Origin: Fodinibius sp964490705
GTDB lineage: Bacteria; Bacteroidota; Rhodothermia; Balneolales; Balneolaceae
Reading direction: 5' to 3'
Assembly (NCBI GenBank): GCA_964490705.1
Contig: CAZBCG010000018.1
Coordinates: forward strand, 1 to 50,531
Length of the DNA stretch: 50,531 bases
Shown here: positions 42,366 to 50,531 of the stretch, one piece after another
Layout: each line of letters opens with the position of its first letter
How positions within the stretch are numbered: the first letter of the stretch is position 1
The notes under the pieces: generated by a model
The model's input: only the letters and a program-made list of their open reading frames with translations
Databases searched by the model: none
What the model was told of the DNA's origin: nothing
Made by a program: the position numbers and the translations under genes

Positions 42366-43022
42366 TTACTTTTCAATTCGTTGTTTCACTTCTAAACAAA
42401 TTTGATCAACCTGTTGTTCGAATGTCAAACGGGTTGTATCGATTTCAATAGCATCATTCGCTTTCTTCAGCGGATCGGCTGCTCGGTTTGAATCTTGCCG
42501 GTCGCGCTGGGTAATATTCTCTTTTACTGCTTCGAACGTCAAATCCGGATTATCATCTTTTTGTTCGTCAAAGCGCCGTTGTGCACGCTCATCCAGATCG
42601 GCCCACATGAAAAACTTCAGCTCGGCATCCGGAAAAACAGCCGTTCCCAGATCACGACCTTCGGCAATATAAACGCCATTTGATACTACATCGCGCATCA
42701 GCTCATTAACAAAAGCTCTAACATCGGGCATAGCTGCCACTTTGCTCACATGCTCAGCTACTCTGGGTGTTCGAATCTCATCCGTTATCGATTGTCCGTT
42801 TATAGCGACATGAAACTGCTGATCACGATATTCAAAGGTAATGTCTTTTTTATCTAATAAACGAAAGAACGCTTGTTCATCCCGATTCGCTTCTAAATAT
42901 ATCAACGTGGCCGTTCGGTACAGTGCCCCGGAATCGAGATACTCAATCTGTAATTTGTTAGCTACAGCACGCGCCGTAGAGCTTTTCCCGGAGCCAGCTG
43001 GGCCATCGATCACTATGATCAT
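42366..43022 (-). CDS. cmk: Cytidylate kinase
   Basis: Phosphorylates CMP and dCMP in nucleotide recycling. The 218-residue sequence has the P-loop GPAGSGKS (7-14), the CMP-binding segment IEYLDSGALYRTATLIYLEA, the RDLGTAVFPDAELKFF motif and the lid/adenine region NRAADPLKKANDAIEIDT. Length is typical. It is the first gene of the cmk-rpsA operon and diverges from rpsT over a 154-bp promoter region. Confidence 0.96.
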   Translation of the reverse strand: MIIVIDGPAGSGKSSTARAVANKLQIEYLDSGALYRTATLIYLEANRDEQAFFRLLDKKDITFEYRDQQFHVAINGQSITDEIRTPRVAEHVSKVAAMPDVRAFVNELMRDVVSNGVYIAEGRDLGTAVFPDAELKFFMWADLDERAQRRFDEQKDDNPDLTFEAVKENITQRDRQDSNRAADPLKKANDAIEIDTTRLTFEQQVDQICLEVKQRIEK

Positions 43023-43073
43023 AATCGAAAGTCTCCTAAATTACCCTTCTTTTATTAAATTTTCAATGATTTC

Positions 43074-43104
43074 TTGTATAACAATTTCAGAAATTTTAAC
43101 TTTG
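43074..43104 (+). promoter_or_regulatory. Promoter of rpsT-gpmI
   Basis: TTG (43074-43076), 20-nt spacer, TAACTTTG (43097-43104) on the plus strand: an exact match to the Bacteroidota sigma-A consensus. The predicted start leaves a leader of about 65 nt before rpsT. Confidence 0.7.
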
Positions 43105-43176
43105 GCGTCCATCTGAAATGGCGCAGAAGATGATACAAATTAATTTGAAGAACTGATAAGATTAGAGTAAAAAAAT

Positions 43177-43428
43177 ATGCCACAACATAAATCAGCAGTT
43201 AAGCGTGTTCGTCAAAACGAAAAACGTCGTCAGCGTAACCAAGGTCAACTTTCCAAGATGAAAACATTGGTGAAAAAGGCCTTGGAAACCACAGAAAAAG
43301 AAGAGGCCGAAGAAGCTTTCAAAAAAGCCAGTTCTTACCTCGACAAAATGGCGGCCAAGGGACTTGTGCACGACAACTTTGCTGCACGACGCAAGTCAAA
43401 GATTGCCAAACATGTAAATAATCTGTAA
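43177..43428 (+). CDS. rpsT: 30S ribosomal protein S20
   Basis: Small basic 16S rRNA-binding protein. The 83 residues carry the family pattern MPQHKSAVKRVRQNEKRRQR, a helical middle, and the C-terminal KAASYLDKMAAKGLVHDNFA-like stretch followed by ARRKSKIAKHVNN. Start ATG is followed by the standard N-terminus. It is cotranscribed with gpmI, whose start is 19 bp after its stop. Confidence 0.96.
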   Translation: MPQHKSAVKRVRQNEKRRQRNQGQLSKMKTLVKKALETTEKEEAEEAFKKASSYLDKMAAKGLVHDNFAARRKSKIAKHVNNL

Positions 43429-43447
43429 TCGAACGTGTTGAGTACTA

Positions 43448-44971
43448 TTGGCTAACCCAATCTCAAAAGCACTTCTTGTCATATTAGACGGTTTCGGGTT
43501 GGCTGACAACCCCGAGGTTAGCGCTATTGATAAAGCACGAAAACCGTTTATAGATTCCCTTTTCCGGAACTATCCCCATTCCAGACTTTCGGCCAGCGGC
43601 AGCGATGTAGGCTTGCCCGACGGGCAGTTTGGCAATTCCGAAGTGGGGCACCTTAATATTGGTGCCGGACGCATTGTACCTCAAGAATTAACCCGGGTAA
43701 ACACCGCAATAGAGGACGACAGTTTCTTTGAAAATGATGCATTGACCACTGCTTTTGACAAAGCCAAAGAAACCGGTCGCATTCACATTATGGGATTGTT
43801 TTCTGATGGCGGCGTTCACAGTCACAATAACCACCTCTTTGCCCTGCTCAAATTCGCACAATCCAAAGGGATCGACAATACCTATGTCCACGCTTTTACT
43901 GATGGACGCGACACCTCTCCCCACGGCGGACTGGAATATGCCAAAGAATTTAATGAGCGCGCCAAACAGATTGGATCCGGAAAAATAGCCTCCATCGTGG
44001 GACGCTATTACGCAATGGATCGCGACAATCGTTGGGAGCGCACAAAGCTTGCCTACGATCTACTCGTGCACGGCAAAGGTGAACAGTTCGATACGCCCGA
44101 GGCAGCACTGCAATCATCATATAATGAAGATATCACTGATGAGTTTGTTAAGCCAAAGTTAATTGACCAATCGCCTGATTCGCGCATCCAGAAAGATGAT
44201 GTTATTATCTTTTACAATATTCGCGGCGATCGCGCACGACAAATTACCCGCGCACTCACCGAGGACGAATTTGATAAGTTTGACGTAGAAAAAGATCTCA
44301 ATCTGCACTACACCACATTCACTTCTTACGATGACACTTTTGAAAATGTGGATGTCGCCTATCCCCCGCTCGAACTTGAAAATACGCTTGGAGAAGTAGT
44401 AAGCAGTAACGGACTTAAGCAGCTCCGCATTGCCGAGACCGAAAAGTATCCGCACGTAACATACTTTTTTAACGGCGGCGAAGAAGATCCGGTGGATGGC
44501 GAAGATCGTATCATGATTCCCAGTCCAAAGGTAGCAACGTACGACCTGCAGCCCGAAATGAGCGCTCCCGAAGTTACGGATGCCCTTTGCAAATCACTGG
44601 CTACCGAAGAGAACGTACTTTGTGTGCTTAACTTTGCCAATCCCGATATGGTTGGCCACACCGGAGATATGGATGCCGCTATCGAAGCTGTAGAAACGGT
44701 TGACAAGCTCTTGAAAAAAGTAGTCGAAATGGCCACCCAACACGGCTACAAGATGCTTATTATTGCCGATCATGGAAATGCTGACTGCATGATTAATGAA
44801 GATGGATCACCTCACACGGCACACACTTCGGCGCTTGTTCCCGCTATCATCCTAAATGAGCCCGACGTGCATAACATGAATGATGGGATTTTAGCAGATG
44901 TGGCTCCTACTCTTCTAAAACTAATGGAGCTTCCACAACCCGAGGAAATGACCGGTTCTCCCCTTTTCTAG
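43448..44971 (+). CDS. gpmI: 2,3-bisphosphoglycerate-independent phosphoglycerate mutase
   Basis: Glycolytic enzyme converting 3-phosphoglycerate to 2-phosphoglycerate with two Mn ions. The 507-residue sequence has the metal-site VILDGFGL (Asp14), the phosphorylated serine in GNSEVGHLNIGAGR (Ser64), FSDGGVHSHNNH, HAFTDGRDTSP, GRYYAMDRDNRWER, NFANPDMVGHTGD and IIADHGNAD. The start is a TTG: an in-frame stop lies three codons upstream, so no ATG alternative gives the full N-terminus. It follows rpsT by 19 bp, an unusual pairing of a ribosomal and a glycolytic gene. With deoB it is the second alkaline-phosphatase-superfamily mutase in the window. Confidence 0.97.
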   Translation: MANPISKALLVILDGFGLADNPEVSAIDKARKPFIDSLFRNYPHSRLSASGSDVGLPDGQFGNSEVGHLNIGAGRIVPQELTRVNTAIEDDSFFENDALTTAFDKAKETGRIHIMGLFSDGGVHSHNNHLFALLKFAQSKGIDNTYVHAFTDGRDTSPHGGLEYAKEFNERAKQIGSGKIASIVGRYYAMDRDNRWERTKLAYDLLVHGKGEQFDTPEAALQSSYNEDITDEFVKPKLIDQSPDSRIQKDDVIIFYNIRGDRARQITRALTEDEFDKFDVEKDLNLHYTTFTSYDDTFENVDVAYPPLELENTLGEVVSSNGLKQLRIAETEKYPHVTYFFNGGEEDPVDGEDRIMIPSPKVATYDLQPEMSAPEVTDALCKSLATEENVLCVLNFANPDMVGHTGDMDAAIEAVETVDKLLKKVVEMATQHGYKMLIIADHGNADCMINEDGSPHTAHTSALVPAIILNEPDVHNMNDGILADVAPTLLKLMELPQPEEMTGSPLF

Positions 44972-45323
44972 ATTCTTCGGTCTGAACATTTTATTATTAT
45001 ATTCGTGAACATCAAGTAGATAGATCATTATTTTTAAAACCAATAATCGCGATAAAGCACCTTATTAATCGGTGGAATATACCTCTCAAATTAATCTGTA
45101 AATTCCGGCTAGTTATCTGTCTCACAACTGTCTGTTAGATTGCAAATTAATCTGTATTTTAAATTAGCGTTCTAAAGAAATTTCTATTATTGAGATCTGC
45201 TGTTTTTGTTTGCTTTTGCACGATGCCAGTACTACTTTCGTTAAAGAATATGAACTAAACAGTTATCTCACTCGTTTTACCGATTGACACATAACCCTAA
45301 AACTACAAGAAGGTTCGTTTTAT
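44972..45323 (+). other. 352-bp region upstream of clpC
   Basis: No gene is seen. It holds a 14-bp direct repeat CAAATTAATCTGTA (45087-45100 and 45143-45156) and a promoter candidate at 45210-45240. A third TTAATC occurs at 45065. No CtsR-like GGTCAAA operator and no HrcA CIRCE element were recognised. Confidence 0.5.
45210..45240 (+). promoter_or_regulatory. Putative promoter of clpC
   Basis: TTG (45210-45212), 20-nt spacer, TACTTTCG (45233-45240): one mismatch to TAnnTTTG. It would give a leader of about 75 nt and places the direct repeats 54-123 bp upstream of the -33 element, where an activator could bind. Confidence 0.45.
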
Positions 45324-47936
45324 ATGGAGGGGAATTTCTCTAGCAAAGTTCGAGATGTCATTCAATTTAGTCGCGAAGAGGCACTGCGTCTCGGGCATGA
45401 CTATATCGGCACAGAACATCTGATCCTTGGAATTGTACGTCTTGGTGAAGGTGTGGCTGTCAAAATCCTAAAAAATCTTAATTGTGATCTTTTTAAACTC
45501 AAAAAAACAGTAGAAGATACGGTGCGCGGCACGGGCGGATCGGTCAAAGTGGGTAATATACCGCTCACCAAACAGGCCGAAAAAGTTCTACGCATTACCT
45601 ATCTCGAAGCTAAATTGTACAAAAGTGATACGATCGGCACCGAGCACTTGTTGTTGTCGCTGTTGCGGGATGATGAGAACATTGCCGCACAAATTTTACA
45701 GCAATTCAACATTTCGTACGATGCCGTTCGCGAAGAACTGGATCTTATTATTTCAGGCAAATCTTCGGATGATGATAACAATGCGGATTCGCGATCTGTC
45801 TCTGCCAGTCTTTCTTCATCCAAAGGTGGTTCAAAATCGTCCGGAAGCTCTAGAGAAAAGAAAATGGAAAAATCAAAAACACCAGTACTCGATAATTTTG
45901 GCCGCGACTTAACACAATTGGCCGAAGATGGAAAACTCGATCCGATCATCGGACGAGAAAAAGAAATTGAACGCGTTGCTCAGGTGCTGAGCCGTCGCAA
46001 GAAAAATAACCCCGTGCTGATTGGCGAACCCGGCGTTGGTAAAACGGCCATTGCCGAGGGACTTGCCTCACGCATCGTCGATCGAAAGGTTTCGCGCGTG
46101 CTGTACGACAAACGTGTGATTGCCCTTGATCTGGGATCGCTCGTTGCCGGCACAAAATATCGCGGACAGTTCGAAGAGCGCATGAAAGCAGTAATGGGTG
46201 AGCTCGAAAAAACGAAGAATGTTATCCTCTTTATTGATGAGCTGCACACTATTGTCGGAGCCGGCGGTGCCAGCGGATCACTTGATGCATCCAACATGCT
46301 CAAACCGGCCTTGGCACGTGGCGAAGTTCAGGCTATCGGTGCAACCACACTCAATGAGTATCGTCAACATATTGAAAAAGACGGTGCCCTTGAGCGTCGA
46401 TTCCAGAAAATTATGGTTGACCCTACAACGCCGGAAGAAACGATCGAAATTCTCACGCAGATCAAAGAAAAATACGAAGAACACCACAGCGTAGAATATT
46501 CTAAAGAAGCGATCGAAGCTTGTGTAAGTCTTACCGACCGCTATGTAACAGATCACTTTTTGCCAGACAAGGCCATCGATGCCCTTGACGAGGCCGGTGC
46601 CCGCGTGCACCTTTCGAATATTCATGTGCCACAACATATCATTGATCTGGAAGAAGAGATTGAACAAACCAGCAATGAGAAAAACGGCATGGTTAAAAAA
46701 CAGCGCTTTGAGGAAGCCGCTCGTCTGCGGGACAAAGAGAAGCGGTTGAGCGAAGAACTCGAACAGGCACAAAAAGAATGGGAAAAAGAATCCGAAGAAA
46801 TTATCTATGATGTAGAAGAGGAAGATGTTTCTCATGTCGTTGGTATGATGAGCGGTGTGCCCGTCAGTAAAATCAGCCAGAGCGAAAGCAAGAAGCTGGT
46901 CAAGATGAAGGAGGAACTCTCCAAACAAATCATCGGCCAGAACGAAGCAATCGTAAAGCTAACTAAAGCCATTAAGCGAACTCGAGCCGGACTCAAGGAT
47001 CCTACTCGTCCCATCGGTTCCTTTATCTTCCTCGGTCCTACCGGTGTTGGTAAAACCGAGATGGCGAAAGTGCTCGCACAATATCTCTTCGACAAAGAAG
47101 ATGCGCTCATCCGCATTGATATGAGTGAGTACATGGAGAAATTCTCAGTCTCACGATTAGTTGGGGCCCCTCCCGGCTATGTAGGATACGAAGAAGGCGG
47201 TATGCTTACAGAAAAAGTGCGACGCAAACCATATAGCGTGGTCCTTCTCGATGAGATCGAAAAAGCACATCCCGATGTATTCAACATTCTGTTGCAGGTG
47301 CTTGACGATGGAATTCTGACGGACAGTCTCGGCCGCAAGGTTGATTTCCGCAACACTATTATCATCATGACTTCCAACATCGGAGCTCGCGACATCCGAA
47401 GCATGGGCAAAGGTATCGGCTTCTCAACCGGTGACTCCAACTTCGACTACGAGCAGATGAAATCGACTATTCAGGATGCACTGAAAAAGGTATTCAATCC
47501 TGAGTTCCTTAATCGTATTGATGATGTAATCACCTTCCGCGCGCTCGAAAAAGAAGATATCTTTCAGATTATCGATATTCTCTCTGATGACCTTTTCAAG
47601 CGTATCCGCGATCTCGGATATGAAATTGAAGTTACCCAGGGAGCAAAAGACTTTTTAAGTGACAAAGGATTTGATCAAAAATACGGTGCTCGTCCACTCA
47701 AGCGCGCTATTCAAAAATATGTTGAAGAGCCGCTTGCCGAAGAGCTACTCGAAGAAGAACATCCCGAGGGATCCAAAGTCAAGATAAAAATGAATAAATC
47801 CCGGGACGGACTGAATTTTGATTGGACTGATGCCGACAACTCGGATGCCGGTGACGAAAAAGCGGAAGAAACAGATTCTTCGGCCGACGAATCCGATGAT
47901 GAAACGGAATCAAAATCAGAAGCGAAAGCGAAGTAA
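45324..47936 (+). CDS. clpC: ClpC AAA+ ATPase, ATP-binding subunit of the Clp protease
   Basis: Unfolds substrates and feeds them to ClpP. In the 870-residue sequence two Clp-N repeats (1-145) are followed by a Ser/Asp-rich linker (146-180). AAA1 has Walker A GEPGVGKT (234-241), the middle M-domain contains the UVR-like stretch EEAARLRDKEKRLSEELE, and AAA2 has GPTGVGKT (571-578) and LLDEIEKAHPDVFNILLQVL. The M-domain is of ClpC length, not the long ClpB type. The C-terminus is extended by an acidic tail of about 35 residues (AEETDSSADESDDETESKSE). No mcsA/mcsB/ctsR neighbours exist, so regulation differs from that in Firmicutes. Confidence 0.96.
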   Translation: MEGNFSSKVRDVIQFSREEALRLGHDYIGTEHLILGIVRLGEGVAVKILKNLNCDLFKLKKTVEDTVRGTGGSVKVGNIPLTKQAEKVLRITYLEAKLYKSDTIGTEHLLLSLLRDDENIAAQILQQFNISYDAVREELDLIISGKSSDDDNNADSRSVSASLSSSKGGSKSSGSSREKKMEKSKTPVLDNFGRDLTQLAEDGKLDPIIGREKEIERVAQVLSRRKKNNPVLIGEPGVGKTAIAEGLASRIVDRKVSRVLYDKRVIALDLGSLVAGTKYRGQFEERMKAVMGELEKTKNVILFIDELHTIVGAGGASGSLDASNMLKPALARGEVQAIGATTLNEYRQHIEKDGALERRFQKIMVDPTTPEETIEILTQIKEKYEEHHSVEYSKEAIEACVSLTDRYVTDHFLPDKAIDALDEAGARVHLSNIHVPQHIIDLEEEIEQTSNEKNGMVKKQRFEEAARLRDKEKRLSEELEQAQKEWEKESEEIIYDVEEEDVSHVVGMMSGVPVSKISQSESKKLVKMKEELSKQIIGQNEAIVKLTKAIKRTRAGLKDPTRPIGSFIFLGPTGVGKTEMAKVLAQYLFDKEDALIRIDMSEYMEKFSVSRLVGAPPGYVGYEEGGMLTEKVRRKPYSVVLLDEIEKAHPDVFNILLQVLDDGILTDSLGRKVDFRNTIIIMTSNIGARDIRSMGKGIGFSTGDSNFDYEQMKSTIQDALKKVFNPEFLNRIDDVITFRALEKEDIFQIIDILSDDLFKRIRDLGYEIEVTQGAKDFLSDKGFDQKYGARPLKRAIQKYVEEPLAEELLEEEHPEGSKVKIKMNKSRDGLNFDWTDADNSDAGDEKAEETDSSADESDDETESKSEAKAK

Positions 47937-47956
47937 AATAAAGACTCAGATATAAC

Positions 47957-47985
47957 AAAAAGGCCTCCCGATGGAGGCCTTTTTA
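47957..47985 (+). terminator. Terminator of clpC
   Basis: AAAAAGGCCTCC (47957-47968 region) pairs perfectly with GGAGGCCTTTTT around a CGAT loop; T-run continues as TTTTTATTTTA. Confidence 0.92.
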
Positions 47986-48010
47986 TTTTAGAGACCTTTG
48001 CAAAACTTGG

Positions 48011-48167
48011 ATGTCACCTTGAATCATGTTCTCTGAGTTCAGCCTACTCCCGATGGTTCGGGATTCGGCGAAGTAAGCCTTAACTCAGTATCTCTTCAGG
48101 ATCTTGGATTAAACGCCACTAATTGCAGATGGAATTCTAATCCGCCAGCCAGCGGTCAAAATGACAT
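48011..48167. repeat. REP/MITE-like intergenic repeat element with inverted ends
   Basis: The element is bounded by ATGTCA (48011-48016) and TGACAT (48162-48167). Inside lies a nested imperfect hairpin: CTGAGTT pairs with AACTCAG and a central CCCGATGGTTCGGG forms its tip. The wording (TGTCA..., GAGTTCAG..., AGGATCTTGGATT, AAAATGACAT) resembles the dispersed palindromic repeats found between genes in many Bacteroidota genomes. Only one copy is in this window, so dispersal cannot be shown here. Confidence 0.5.
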
Positions 48168-48195
48168 GTTTTACAAAGCTCTCTTTAGCTATATG

Positions 48196-49317
48196 CTAAA
48201 AGTTTGCCTGTATCTGCACGCGCTTGCTACCACCCATCAGCTGATACTCGTTGGACGAGGTACGATTAAAATTTGCTTTAATGGCATCTGAGAATCCCAA
48301 TGACCCCGAAAGCTCCTCGCTGGTTATCGAACGTTTTTTCAGGTTCACAGCACGAAATTCGACATTACTCAATACCCCTGAAGTTGCCGAATAGCTACCG
48401 GTAAGAGCCAAAATCAGGTTATCCTCGGGAAAGAAATCCGCCAGAAAAATTGACGAGCCGAAACTTGTCGCTCCCAGACTATTACCATCAAGCACAGAAT
48501 GAACCATCACCCGCCCCGTCGAATAAAGTGTTACATACTCATTATCAGAAGAAAAGGTGACGTTTACCAAATCTTCATCCGTGGAAATAGTATTGAGCTC
48601 GTTGCCGTACTTATCCATAATTAAGGCCTGATCATTGGTTCCGCTCTTGGCCGTAATCGCAGCAATCATGTTTCCGTCATCAGAAACATTCACCTCTTTT
48701 AGAAAACGATCACTGCTGAAAAAAATCTCTTTGAAACTGCCGTCCGACATTTTGAGCTGCGCCTTGGAGCCAAAGTTAGAATCCCGCTTAATTTTGGGGC
48801 TATAAACCACTACGGTTTTCCGATTATCGCTCATTGCCACCTGCGAAATCTTTTCTCCCTGCTCGCTCTGGCTGCTACTCGACATATTTGTAGCGATGTT
48901 CCCTCCTCTTTTGTAGAAGGTAAAGTTTGAGATATTATCCCGAAGCAGCACATCTCCGTTATTCGCGGGATAAACACTCAGCGATGGATCATCATCAGAT
49001 AACATCACTGTAGAAAAAGCGTTTAGCTTGCTGCCCTTGGAATTAAGCACTGTAATTTTTCCGCGGTCTCCGGTTCGCTGAAGAATACTAACAATCGAAT
49101 AGTCCGGAGAAATACCCACTGCATCGTAATTGATGGTTGTCCCTGACTCGAAAAATCGGATCGTATTCGAAGAAATATCAACTTTGCCGTTATCAAGCAG
49201 AAAGGTAGAAGGATTGTTATTGCTTGTAGGGGCAGAAACAGAAAGATTCAGTGATTGTCCCCAGACCAGCAACGGCAGGAGAACAAACATTAACACGCGA
49301 ACAGTATGGGCAACCAT
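48196..49317 (-). CDS. Secreted protein of unknown function, propeller-like repeats
   Basis: A 373-residue protein with an N-terminal signal peptide (MVAHTVRVLMFVLLPLLVWG, cleavage near GQS) and no lipobox. The remainder is beta-rich with repeated phrases of the type 'SPDYSIVSILQRTGDRGKIT', 'SDDGNMIAAITAKSGTNDQA' and 'SSDNEYVTLYSTGRVMVHSV', each a short 'S-D-D' turn followed by two strands. This suggests a WD40/PQQ-like beta propeller. No catalytic motif is visible. It diverges from the glycosyltransferase gene over about 130 bp. Function is unknown; extracytoplasmic location is the only firm inference. Confidence 0.65.
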   Translation of the reverse strand: MVAHTVRVLMFVLLPLLVWGQSLNLSVSAPTSNNNPSTFLLDNGKVDISSNTIRFFESGTTINYDAVGISPDYSIVSILQRTGDRGKITVLNSKGSKLNAFSTVMLSDDDPSLSVYPANNGDVLLRDNISNFTFYKRGGNIATNMSSSSQSEQGEKISQVAMSDNRKTVVVYSPKIKRDSNFGSKAQLKMSDGSFKEIFFSSDRFLKEVNVSDDGNMIAAITAKSGTNDQALIMDKYGNELNTISTDEDLVNVTFSSDNEYVTLYSTGRVMVHSVLDGNSLGATSFGSSIFLADFFPEDNLILALTGSYSATSGVLSNVEFRAVNLKKRSITSEELSGSLGFSDAIKANFNRTSSNEYQLMGGSKRVQIQANF

Positions 49318-49451
49318 AAATCAAAAAGCATTTCGTTTGAAAAATTGAAGTGTTAAGAACGTAATTATTTTCCAGAGTTTCAGCTGCGATCAGCTAAAAT
49401 TCTACAATATTATTTGTAGATTTGGCCTATTCTAAATTTGTAGGAACAATT

Positions 49452-50411
49452 ATGTTTTTCTCTGTTATCATTCCCGTGTATAACCGTCCACAAGAAGTGG
49501 ATGAACTGCTGGAAAGTCTAACCCAGCAATCTTATCAAAATTTTGAAACACTAATTATCGAAGATGGTTCCGACGATCCCTGTAAAGACATTGTGGATGC
49601 TTACACCGATGAGCTCAATATTCGATATTTTGCCAAAGAAAACTCCGGCCAAGGGTTTAGTCGTAATTATGGATTTGACAGAGCCAACGGAGATTACTTT
49701 GTGGTTTTCGATTCTGATTGCCTGATTCCGCCCCACTATTTCGAAACCGTAAATAACTATTTGAAAGAACATCCGCTGGACGCCTATGGCGGTCCCGATC
49801 GCGAGCACGAGAGTTTTACACCGGTACAAAAGGCCATCAGTTATGCCATGACCTCTCCCGTTACCACAGGAGGTACGCGGGGCAACGAAAAGCATGTGGG
49901 CACTTTTCATCCCCGAAGTTTTAATATGGGGATCTCCCGAGAAGTTTATGAACAAACGGGCGGCTACCGGATTACACGGATGGGAGAAGATATCGAGTTT
50001 AGCATTCGCATCATCGAACACGGCTTTTCCACTGGACTTATTCCCGATGCGTATGTATATCACAAACGCCGCACAAATCTGAAACAGTTTTTTAAGCAGC
50101 TTCACTTTTTTGGACGGGCACGCATCAACATCAGCCGGTTTTATCCCGAAGAACTGAAGCTTATTCATACCCTGCCCACCTTCTTCACACTGGGCACTCT
50201 TTTTCTGCTCACCCTCCCCTTCTGGCATCCCGAGCTATTTGAGCTCTTGATTATTCCATTCTTCGCACTATTTGCCGTTATTTTTGTGCACGCATCTGTA
50301 AAAAATAAAAGTCCATTTATTGGGATACTGAGCTCAGCAGCATCGTTTATCCAGCTTACGGCTTATGGTATTGGGTTTTTAAGCGAATGGATCACCAAGG
50401 TCAGGGAATAA
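49452..50411 (+). CDS. Family 2 glycosyltransferase with C-terminal membrane helices
   Basis: Membrane-associated GT-A fold transferase that likely adds a sugar to a lipid-linked or surface glycan. From the ATG chosen (MFFSVIIPVYNRPQEVDELL) there are 319 residues. Motifs are IIEDGSDDP (Asp38), ENSGQGFSRNYGFDRANGDY, the metal-binding DSD (87-89) in VVFDSDCLIPP, and the acceptor-side TRMGEDIEFSIRI. Two or three hydrophobic helices follow from about residue 235. A TTG at 49422 would add ten residues not seen in the family, and the ATG has AGGA upstream. Donor and acceptor cannot be read from sequence; no polysaccharide gene cluster adjoins it. Confidence 0.9.
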   Translation: MFFSVIIPVYNRPQEVDELLESLTQQSYQNFETLIIEDGSDDPCKDIVDAYTDELNIRYFAKENSGQGFSRNYGFDRANGDYFVVFDSDCLIPPHYFETVNNYLKEHPLDAYGGPDREHESFTPVQKAISYAMTSPVTTGGTRGNEKHVGTFHPRSFNMGISREVYEQTGGYRITRMGEDIEFSIRIIEHGFSTGLIPDAYVYHKRRTNLKQFFKQLHFFGRARINISRFYPEELKLIHTLPTFFTLGTLFLLTLPFWHPELFELLIIPFFALFAVIFVHASVKNKSPFIGILSSAASFIQLTAYGIGFLSEWITKVRE

Positions 50412-50477
50412 AATTCCTTCGGTTTTCAAATTGATTTGAGATGCAGAGACTCTTATATTTGACATCTTTCTGAAACA

Positions 50478-50531
50478 CGGGGAGTAGCGCAGTCCGGTAG
50501 CGCATTCGCTTTGGGAGCGAAGGGTCGCAGG
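50478..50531 (+). tRNA. tRNA-Pro (anticodon TGG), 3' part cut by the window end
   Basis: The sequence runs from the acceptor strand CGGGGAG through the D-arm (GCGCAGTCCGGTAGCGC) and the anticodon arm (stem TTCGC/GCGAA, loop TTTGGGA, anticodon TGG), then the variable region and the start of the T-arm (GCAGG). The T-loop and 3' acceptor strand lie beyond the last base. Confidence 0.93.

Noticed and set aside
45087..45156. CRISPR array upstream of clpC
   Set aside because: Only two 14-bp copies exist, with no regular spacer series and no cas genes.

Overview
The window most resembles a chromosome segment from the Balneolota/Rhodothermota side of the FCB group (a Balneola/Gracilimonas/Fodinibius-like bacterium). 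The evidence is a short Bacteroidota-style RpoD without region 1.1, a fused 2-oxoglutarate decarboxylase/dehydrogenase, TonB and ExbB/ExbD systems of Bacteroidota type, and promoters matching the Bacteroidota form TTG-N(18-23)-TAnnTTTG (clearest before nuoJ and rpsT). Taxonomy is inferred from gene content only. Most of the window is housekeeping sequence, with one unusual accessory island inside the respiratory complex I genes.

Layout. 1-5270 (minus): truncated rpoD, then a tight pepF / GAF-degenerate-GGDEF / deoB operon. 5491-9147 (plus): kgd, the TCA-cycle 2-oxoglutarate enzyme, ending at a perfect palindromic terminator shared with the convergent folE2-queD pterin operon (9345-10723). 10939-15664 (minus): a TonB-dependent receptor and a TIG/beta-helix lipoprotein, probably one surface uptake unit. 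15924-23428 (minus): ftsH, thiL, an exbB/small membrane protein/exbD/exbD energising operon, and dsbD. 23462-24605: rplI-rpsR-rpsF with a structured leader.

24810-37817 (minus) carries complex I genes in the order nuoJ-nuoK-[three lipoproteins]-nuoL-nuoM-pterin dehydratase-nuoN. The three lipoproteins (called A, B and C here, at 30404-32080, 32381-34141 and 34575-36314) are paralogues. B and C share a 371-bp tract that is identical at the nucleotide level and covers the signal peptide and Ig-like domain. Outside that tract they diverge at once, and the body of C resembles A more than B. C is therefore a mosaic that looks like gene conversion. Each gene has its own related terminator, and B and C share a promoter and a 93-94 nt stem-bounded leader. 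This cassette is the best candidate for an undescribed system: a small family of surface lipoproteins with a homogenised anchor and stalk and variable outer domains.

37908-50531: uppP, an orphan moxR with a small unknown gene, convergent cmk-rpsA (S1), rpsT-gpmI, clpC with a repeat-bearing 352-bp upstream region, a REP/MITE-like intergenic repeat, a secreted propeller-like protein of unknown function, a membrane-linked family 2 glycosyltransferase, and the 5' part of a tRNA-Pro(TGG) cut by the window end.
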